Assembly: GCF_006440735.1 (NCBI RefSeq)
Contig: NZ_VFUA01000006.1
Location: 58,771 to 122,770 of the forward strand
Reading direction: 5' to 3'
DNA length: 64,000 nucleotides
Source: Mesorhizobium sp. B2-7-1
GTDB lineage: Bacteria > Pseudomonadota > Alphaproteobacteria > Rhizobiales > Rhizobiaceae
The notes beneath the pieces are model-generated. The model was not told the DNA's origin and ran no database searches. It saw only the letters and a program-made list of their open reading frames with translations. Made by a program: the position numbers and the translations under genes. Within the stretch, counting starts at the first letter, position 1. Every line of letters begins with the position of its first letter. Below are positions 61,501 to 64,000 of this stretch, in pieces.

Positions 61501-62101
61501 TTCGATGGCGGATTTCACCAAGCTGTTCGCGCCGGGTGGCCTGATGGACCGTTTCTTCGCGCAGAACCTTGCGCCGCTGATCGACATGACCGGCCAGGAA
61601 TGGACCTGGAAACAGGACGCCCGTTCCAGCAAGGACCTGGCAAAATCGACCTTGAAGGCGTTCCAGGCGGCGGCGGAAATCCGCAGCGCCTTTTTCCCTT
61701 CCGGCGGCTCGGTGCCCTCGGTCTCGATCACCATCACCCCCACGTCGGTGAACAGCGAGGTCGACAGCGCCGTGCTCAACGTCGACGGGCAGACGGTCCA
61801 GAGCGCGCAGGCCGGCAACGCGCCGAGCATCGTGACATGGCCGAGCGGCGCGGCGTCCGGATCGGCGAGCCTCAGCCTCGTACCGGAAATGCCCGGCCGC
61901 GACTCCGCGCTGAAATTCGAAGGGCCGTGGGCGTTGAAGCGGCTTTTCGACAAGGCGACGATCACTGGCGACGGCGCCAGCACCGAAGCCCGTTTCGTCA
62001 TCGGCGGACGCGATGTTGCCTACACGATCCAAGCCGGCTCGGGCGCCAATCCCTTGCTGTTGCCGGCCTTGTCCGGCTTCAGCTGTCCGAAGGCGTTCTG
62101 A
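58574..62101 (+). CDS. Type VI membrane-complex protein TssM, copy 2 (IcmF/VasK)
   Basis: A 1175-residue protein. Two N-terminal membrane helices (about 3-28 and 36-56) precede a cytoplasmic GTPase-like domain with Walker A GPPGAGKTT at about 118-126 and DTAGRYTTQES. A third helix lies near 430-452, then a long periplasmic region ends with RYPFTRDSADEISMADFTKLFAPGG and the VasK C-terminal fold. The intact Walker A argues that it is functional. No second tssJ follows, so either it shares TssJ from module 1 or works without it, as in Agrobacterium. Confidence 0.95.
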   Translation: MRWLLRIFSLAALAGFSATVWYAGPLIRFADTHPLGPVWLRATIIGVSVAVLALFYGLRFWRRRGAQKALETAIVRSDERNDDSQVLEARMSEAIATLKRTSGKRNFLYDIPWYIIIGPPGAGKTTALVNSGLKFPLAGSGSAQPVAGVGGTRSCDWWFTDEAVLIDTAGRYTTQESDRERDKASWLAFLGLLKKQRTRQPINGVILAISLADLIGFDDRQLDAHVTEIRSRLRELHETLKIQFPVYLLFTKADLVAGFMDYFGDFDEVRRRKVWGATFQTADRTKNMAGEAPAEFDGLARRLAEEVADRLQEEPDPVARIALFGFPAQFGALKNRISQFVGSLFDTSRSQVNVSLRGLYFSSGTQEGTPFDQVLGAIGRSFGSASQAHLSGAGKSFFLHDLLTDVIFPESGWVSFDRAAERRTRFARFGSLAAIALAALAALSVLGLSFFANKQLIASTRQAMAHYRDSADGLLKSTTVTDVDLENVIGPLDQLRNLPAGFENGDQGKPIEETFGLSQRERLLSASKTAYRQALERSFRSRLLVQAERTIQARMADPIALYEPLKIYLMLGGKAPKVDDELIVSWMKQDWEQNRYPGENNREGRAQLEKHLRAMLSLDDAYDPVFELNQPLVEAAQRSLGRMSLADRASAQIKSAVYAARLQDFSIAAKAGPEAQLLFERTDGSELADLRVPGLYTRAGFNRFFLPQLSRIAQMLVDDQWVLGGGGEQGGIDQDLPKLGPELIDRYGKEFAAAWNGVLDQLKLKAMLKDKPQYLALSAVASPDSPLAQLFTAIADETALTRDGAAEGDIGTAQQDPASMAKGLARIGLQIAGGKSQSRAGASSAVAPNAGAGVEAQFRSFQALVGGTAGRRPLDALTQNFHDIFQSLKLVADVPTQTERVNANLQLQISTLRANVSRLPKPLARMVNAAADELEGNVAEASVANLNQTLDQTVTRACEEAVNGRYPFTRDSADEISMADFTKLFAPGGLMDRFFAQNLAPLIDMTGQEWTWKQDARSSKDLAKSTLKAFQAAAEIRSAFFPSGGSVPSVSITITPTSVNSEVDSAVLNVDGQTVQSAQAGNAPSIVTWPSGAASGSASLSLVPEMPGRDSALKFEGPWALKRLFDKATITGDGASTEARFVIGGRDVAYTIQAGSGANPLLLPALSGFSCPKAF

Positions 62102-62218
62102 GATGGCTGGGTCGAGCCTTCATTTCGGTACTCTAATGTACACGCTTGTGGCAAAGTGGCCCGGGCACGCGGCCCATGGCTGGTCACAGAGGACGCTCGC
62201 TGAGCGCTTGGTGGCAAA

Positions 62219-62998
62219 TTGAGCACTGTCGCCCTCCCCATTGAAAGCTTCGGCGTGAGCCACCAGGGCTGCGTGCGCGACCACAACGAGGACAACTACC
62301 TCATCGAACCGCAGACCGGGCTCTGGGTGGTGGCTGACGGGATGGGCGGGCACGAGGCCGGCGAAGTCGCCTCGGCCAGCATCGTCGATCACCTGGCGAC
62401 GATCGGCATCGCGAGTTCGGCGCCGGACCTTCGCGCCCGCTTCGAGGACCGGCTCAGCCGCGCCAATGCCGAGATCCGCGACATATCGCGCTCGCGCGGC
62501 ATCACCATCGGCTCCACTTTCGCGGCCCTGCTTGCCATGGATGGGCGCTTCGCCTGCCTGTGGGCCGGCGACAGCCGCATCTACCTCGTGCGCAGCGGCT
62601 CGATCTTCCAGGTTTCGAAGGATCACACCGAGGTGCAGGAACTGCTCGACCGTGGCATGATCAGCACTGAGGAAGCGCGCACCTGGCCGCGCCGCAACGT
62701 GATCACGCATGCTGTCGGCGTCAGCGACGAGCTCGAGATCGATTTCCAGCAGGGCGAGTTGATGGCGGGCGATGTTTTCGTTCTGGGCACCGACGGACTG
62801 ACCGCGCATGTCAGCGACGCCGAGATCGAGGCCGCGGTCAGATCCGCCACGCCGCGGACGGCATGCCAAAGCCTCCTGGATACAGTGCTGGCCCGCGGCG
62901 GCACCGACAATGTGACCATCGTACTCGTGAAGATCGGCGGCGGGCGCGACGGCGCGCTCCATTCGGATCGGTCCGCAGTGGAAGGCCTGGCCAGATGA
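62219..62998 (+). CDS. pppA: T6SS protein phosphatase PppA (PP2C family)
   Basis: A 259-residue Ser/Thr phosphatase. The start is TTG at 62219 (MSTVALPIESFGVSHQGCVRDHNEDN) with GGTGG just upstream; no better in-frame start exists. PP2C motifs are present: RDHNEDNYL, VVADGMGGHEAGEVAS, AGDSRIYLVRSG, GTDGLTAHVSD and DNVTIVLV, which contain the metal-binding Asp residues. It removes the phosphate added by PpkA and so shuts off T6SS. It is separated by 117 bp from tssM2 and overlaps ppkA by ATGA. Confidence 0.95.
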   Translation: MSTVALPIESFGVSHQGCVRDHNEDNYLIEPQTGLWVVADGMGGHEAGEVASASIVDHLATIGIASSAPDLRARFEDRLSRANAEIRDISRSRGITIGSTFAALLAMDGRFACLWAGDSRIYLVRSGSIFQVSKDHTEVQELLDRGMISTEEARTWPRRNVITHAVGVSDELEIDFQQGELMAGDVFVLGTDGLTAHVSDAEIEAAVRSATPRTACQSLLDTVLARGGTDNVTIVLVKIGGGRDGALHSDRSAVEGLAR

Positions 62999-64000
62999 GC
63001 GACGACGACAAGACGCGGATATCGACGAACATCGCCTATGCGGGCGTCGGGACGCAGCTCAGCGGCATCTACGAACTCGACGAGAGGATCGCCTCCGGCG
63101 GCATGGGCGAAGTCTATCGCGGCCACAACATCCAGACCGGCGACCATGTGGCGATCAAGATCGTGCTGCCCGAATTCGCCCGCGACCAGACGATCCTGTC
63201 GCTGTTCCGCAAGGAAGCGTCGATCCTCAACCATCTCTCGCACGACGCGGTGGTGCGCTACCACGTCTTCACCATCGACACGGGGATCGGCCGCCCCTAT
63301 CTCGCAATGGAGTTCGTGGATGGCCAGTCGCTGTTCGACGTCATGCGGCGCGGGCCGATGCCGGGGGACGATGTGCGCCGGCTGTGCCATCGGCTCGCAT
63401 CGGGACTCGCCGCGGTGCACCAGGCAGGCGCGGTGCACCGCGACCTCTCGCCGGACAACATCATCCTGCCCGGCGGTCGGGTGGAGCGCGCCAAGATCAT
63501 CGATTTCGGCATCGCCCGTTCGGCCACCGTCGGCGGGGAAACGCTGATCGGCGGAAAATTCGCCGGCAAATATAATTACGTCTCGCCGGAACAACTCGGC
63601 CTCTATGGCGGCGAGGTCAGCGAGCAATCCGATATCTACAGCCTCGGCCTGGTGCTGGCCGCGGCGCTGCGCGGAAAGCCGCTCGACATGAGCGGCTCGC
63701 AATACGAGGTCATCGAGAAACGCCGGACAGTGCCGGACCTGTCGGATATCGATCCCGACTTCCATGAACTGATCTCGGCCATGCTGCAGCCGGACCCGCG
63801 CGACAGGCCGGCCAGCATGGCCGAGATCGCCCGGGCGACGCGCGGCGAGGATCTCGAGCCGACATTGCCGCCGCCGGTGTCGTTCGGCGCACGCGAACGC
63901 TCCGGCCTGCCGCGCGCCGGCTGGTCGACGCCGCCGGACCCGAAGCCCCAGCCGTCCACGCCTCCCGGCGAACCCCGCTTCGTCGAACATGTGCGCCCCG
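62995..64000 (+). CDS. ppkA: T6SS Ser/Thr protein kinase PpkA, N-terminal part (cut by window end)
   Basis: The frame is open from the ATG at 62995 to the end of the window (335 codons). The kinase domain has the P-loop ASGGMGEVY (33-41), Lys55 in VAIKIV, the catalytic loop HRDLSPDN (148-155), DFGIAR (170-175) and SPEQ. The usual Lys of HRDxKxxN is Ser152 here. After about residue 275 a Pro-rich linker begins (TLPPPVSFGARE). The N-terminal tail has K6-T7-R-I-S, similar to the phosphosite motif of TssL2. It phosphorylates TssL or FHA to start assembly in known systems. Confidence 0.94.
   Translation, partial: MSDDDKTRISTNIAYAGVGTQLSGIYELDERIASGGMGEVYRGHNIQTGDHVAIKIVLPEFARDQTILSLFRKEASILNHLSHDAVVRYHVFTIDTGIGRPYLAMEFVDGQSLFDVMRRGPMPGDDVRRLCHRLASGLAAVHQAGAVHRDLSPDNIILPGGRVERAKIIDFGIARSATVGGETLIGGKFAGKYNYVSPEQLGLYGGEVSEQSDIYSLGLVLAAALRGKPLDMSGSQYEVIEKRRTVPDLSDIDPDFHELISAMLQPDPRDRPASMAEIARATRGEDLEPTLPPPVSFGARERSGLPRAGWSTPPDPKPQPSTPPGEPRFVEHVRP

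Overview
The window reads as a chromosomal (or megaplasmid) segment of a high-GC alphaproteobacterium of the order Hyphomicrobiales (Rhizobiales), most probably Mesorhizobium or a close relative. This is an inference. It rests on the uniformly high GC coding, the tightly overlapping ATGA gene junctions, the density of ABC uptake operons, a soxBDAG sarcosine oxidase operon, small GCATGTCG...CGACATGC palindromes of the kind scattered through rhizobial genomes, and an Agrobacterium-like Thr-kinase-controlled type VI secretion system (T6SS). No rRNA, tRNA, CRISPR array, prophage or insertion sequence was recognised.

Left part (1-28 kb), nutrient uptake and catabolism. A truncated M19 dipeptidase (1-261) is followed by a five-gene plus-strand operon: a Dpp/Opp-type peptide ABC transporter and a CocE/NonD serine hydrolase (450-7898). 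On the minus strand lie soxB-soxD-soxA-soxG and a TetR regulator (13565 down to 7922). Further right, also on the minus strand, is a seven-gene run: amidohydrolase, M20 deacylase, periplasmic binding protein, livG, livF, livH, and a livM that is fused in frame to an alpha/beta hydrolase (21725 down to 13943). Next come ilvE, an AstE/AspA-type deacylase, an AraC regulator bracketed by palindromic elements, a DUF1330 gene, a divergent Lrp/AsnC regulator, a 2-keto-4-pentenoate hydratase-like gene and an atypical SDR.

Right part (28.1-64 kb), one continuous T6SS island. tssH/clpV is divergent from a long plus-strand operon tssA-B-C-hcp-E-F-G-fha1-J-K-L1-M1-tagF. After this comes an effector module: a DUF2169 adaptor, a ketosynthase-like pseudoenzyme, a DUF4150 PAAR-like protein with a low-GC nuclease-like tail, and a candidate immunity gene. 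It converges with a minus-strand vgrG-DUF6484-TIGR02270 operon. The island then starts again with a second membrane module, fha2-tssL2-tssM2, followed by the phosphatase pppA and the kinase ppkA, which runs off the end.

The most striking point is that a single sheath/baseplate set is served by two complete FHA/TssL/TssM sets. One sits next to the lipoprotein TssJ and the other next to the Thr-phosphorylation enzymes. TssL1, TssL2 and PpkA all carry a similar N-terminal [K/R]-T-x-I motif. In TssL2 the threonine is residue 14, the number of the phosphorylated threonine in Agrobacterium TssL. This suggests two alternative or hybrid trans-envelope complexes under one phospho-switch.
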